NCBI GenBank assembly: GCA_938091715.1
Contig: CALKMT010000123.1
Span: forward strand, 1 to 50,479
Reading direction: 5' to 3'
DNA length: 50,479 nt
DNA from: an uncultured Litorivicinus sp.
GTDB lineage: Bacteria; Pseudomonadota; Gammaproteobacteria; Pseudomonadales; Litorivicinaceae
Shown here: positions 49,115 through 50,479 of the stretch, one piece after another
Position numbering within the stretch: the first letter of the stretch is position 1
Layout of the letters: every line of letters begins with the position of its first letter
Notes under the pieces: model-generated
What the model saw: the letters and a program-made list of their open reading frames with translations, nothing else
Database searches by the model: none
What the model was told of the DNA's origin: nothing
Translations under genes and position numbers: made by a program

Positions 49115-50051
49115 CGTCCAGGCCCTGCGCCAGGGCCAGCGCCGGGCCTTGGCCAAGGCCATCACCCTGGTCGAAAGCCACAACCCAGAGCACCGCCCTG
49201 CGGCGGATGCACTGCTGGCCGAGATCATGCCCTGGACCGGCCAGGCCTTTCGGCTGGGCATTTCTGGCGTGCCTGGGGTCGGAAAATCGACCTTTATCGA
49301 AAGTTTTGGGCTCCGTGCGATCGAGCAAGGCCAAAAGATTGCGGTGTTGGCGGTTGATCCTTCCTCACCGGTTAATGGCGGCTCGATCCTGGGCGATAAA
49401 ACCCGTATGGAGCAACTGAGTCGCACCGAGGGCGCGTACATTCGTCCATCCCCAGCGGGCGACAGCCTGGGCGGCGTGGCACAGCGTACCCGCGAGGCCA
49501 TCCTGTTGTGCGAGGCGGCGGGTTACGATCAGATCTGGATTGAAACCGTCGGGGTCGGACAAAGCGAGCACGAAGTGGCCAACATGACCGATGCCTTTAT
49601 GGTTCTGATGCAGCCCGGGGCGGGGGACGAGTTGCAGGGAATCAAAAAAGGTATTTTAGAGCTGGCCGATTTGATCGTGGTCAACAAGGCGGACGGTGAA
49701 GCCAAACAGTTGGCCGAGTTCAGCCGCCGGCATTATCAAAACGCCCTGAACCTGCTGACCCACAATGGTTTCTGGTCACCGGAAGTGCTCAGCGTCAGCG
49801 CGCTGAAAACCGATGGCCTGGAGGCCTTGGAAGGATTGTTACAGCAGTACCGACTGGCCGGTGCCAAAGAGATCCCGGCCAAACGCACCCGCCAAAACCT
49901 GTCGTGGTTTGAGCGGCTGGTCAAGGACCAGCTGTGGCAGCAGGCCATCCACGGCACCCTGCGCGAGGACTGGTTACGCCAACGCGAGGCAGTCTTGCAA
50001 GGCCAGGTTTCCCCCGTGACGGCCGCCCAGGCGGTATTTAAACCGACCTAA
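49101..50051 (+). CDS. meaB: Methylmalonyl-CoA mutase GTPase chaperone MeaB (ArgK family)
   Basis: The 316-residue G3E-type GTPase has Walker A GVPGVGKST (about 56-64), AVDPSSPVNGGSILGDKTRM, the ETVGVGQSE switch and NKADG for guanine recognition. MeaB protects and reloads methylmalonyl-CoA mutase with adenosylcobalamin. ATG 49101 is chosen because it begins just before the conserved helix and overlaps the mutase stop by 14 bases; a longer in-frame extension lies wholly inside the mutase gene. Adjacency to the mutase fixes its role. Confidence 0.94.
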   Translation: MHRIDVQALRQGQRRALAKAITLVESHNPEHRPAADALLAEIMPWTGQAFRLGISGVPGVGKSTFIESFGLRAIEQGQKIAVLAVDPSSPVNGGSILGDKTRMEQLSRTEGAYIRPSPAGDSLGGVAQRTREAILLCEAAGYDQIWIETVGVGQSEHEVANMTDAFMVLMQPGAGDELQGIKKGILELADLIVVNKADGEAKQLAEFSRRHYQNALNLLTHNGFWSPEVLSVSALKTDGLEALEGLLQQYRLAGAKEIPAKRTRQNLSWFERLVKDQLWQQAIHGTLREDWLRQREAVLQGQVSPVTAAQAVFKPT

Positions 50052-50053
50052 AA

Positions 50054-50464
50054 TCAGGCGTGCTCAGGAATCTCGTAGGCACGAACCGCGCGTAAAATGT
50101 CACACCGGCTGATCTGGCCCACCAGCGAGCCTTGGGCATCGACCACCGGGAGACGACGACGGCCCAAACGCATAAAGGTCTCAGCGGCCTCGACCACATC
50201 GGTGTCGTTGCGAAGTGTGTCGACTGTGCGGCTCATCACCTCCGATACTCGACCGCCAACTTCGCCTTGATAGGTGCCCTTTAAAATCCCACTCAGACAA
50301 TCATGCTCAGACACCATGCCGACCAGTTTTCCTGCATCCATCACCGGCATACCTGAAATGCCGTGCTCGATCAGGCGATCAACCGCAGACAGCAAGTCGG
50401 CGTCAGAGGAAATCGTGATTAGATTGGTGGTCATGTAATCCGAAATACGAATGGATCGGAACAT
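50054..50464 (-). CDS. CBS-domain pair protein
   Basis: The 136-residue protein is two CBS domains: VSDYM-like ISDYMTTNLITISSDADL with GISGMPVMDAGKLVGMVSEHD, then VSEVMSRTVDTLRNDTDV with RRLPVVDAQGSLVGQISRCDIL. Paired CBS domains bind adenosine nucleotides and usually sense energy state. There is no attached enzyme domain, so its partner is unknown. It converges on meaB with a 2-bp gap and its ATG at 50464 is near the window edge. Confidence 0.9.
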   Translation of the reverse strand: MFRSIRISDYMTTNLITISSDADLLSAVDRLIEHGISGMPVMDAGKLVGMVSEHDCLSGILKGTYQGEVGGRVSEVMSRTVDTLRNDTDVVEAAETFMRLGRRRLPVVDAQGSLVGQISRCDILRAVRAYEIPEHA

Positions 50465-50479
50465 CGGTTTATCCTTATT

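Noticed and set aside
1..50479. CRISPR array, tRNA, rRNA, IS element, prophage or integron
   Set aside because: No repeated spacer pattern, cloverleaf, transposase, integrase or phage structural gene was seen.

Overview
The window is a gene-dense (about 58-60% GC by eye) bacterial chromosome segment with no IS element, prophage, tRNA, rRNA or CRISPR that I could find. Gene content and order point to a gammaproteobacterium, probably a marine Oceanospirillales-like lineage (inference): divergent fur/bamE, clpS-clpA, icd with divergent rluE, mnmA-hflD-purB-roxA, AceK together with an Icd that keeps the phosphorylatable Ser, and MscS. No gap between genes exceeds about 170 bp. Neighbouring genes very often share stop/start bases (ATGA, GTGA, TAATG, TAGTG), and several convergent pairs overlap by exactly 4 bp at their stops.

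Layout. 1-2.8 kb: the 5' part of an unknown secreted protein, a Sel1-like lipoprotein overlapping a membrane-anchored protein-kinase-like protein, and an HNH protein coupled to a 78-aa ORF that lies antisense to the kinase gene's 3' end. 2.9-4.7 kb: ppnN and a YbaK-type deacylase. 4.7-10.4 kb: a tight five-gene minus-strand operon (HpsN/HisD-family dehydrogenase, LacI-type regulator, alpha/beta hydrolase, MetE-like zinc enzyme, HpcH/HpaI aldolase) divergent from an SDR dehydrogenase. A perfect 14-bp LacI-type palindrome sits in the divergent promoter. This is the best candidate for an undescribed catabolic system. 10.4-16.2 kb: fur, bamE, two ABC exporters, a GGCT-like protein and pdxA. 16.2-20.4 kb: LysE exporter, PAP2 phosphatase, GT4 glycosyltransferase, and a divergent DUF4198/HupE pair probably concerned with metal.

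20.4-36.6 kb is mostly core metabolism: clpA, clpS, an Lrp-type regulator divergent from a short PutA, icd, rluE, mnmA, hflD, purB, roxA, a GNAT enzyme, a CbiM-like permease, aceK and mscS. icd and purB share a 15-bp extended -10/discriminator sequence. 36.6-41.1 kb: DUF924, DUF4892, an alpha/beta hydrolase coupled to sixA, xthA and a homocysteine S-methyltransferase.

41.1-50.1 kb is a propionyl-CoA to succinyl-CoA module: a ScfR/RamB-type regulator divergent from a carboxyltransferase subunit, an unusually large 917-aa biotin carboxylase/BCCP protein, methylmalonyl-CoA mutase and its MeaB chaperone. No methylmalonyl-CoA epimerase is present. A CBS-domain protein closes the window. Odd-chain acyl-CoA, branched amino acids or methionine could feed this module, with flux entering the TCA cycle near the Icd/AceK branch point.
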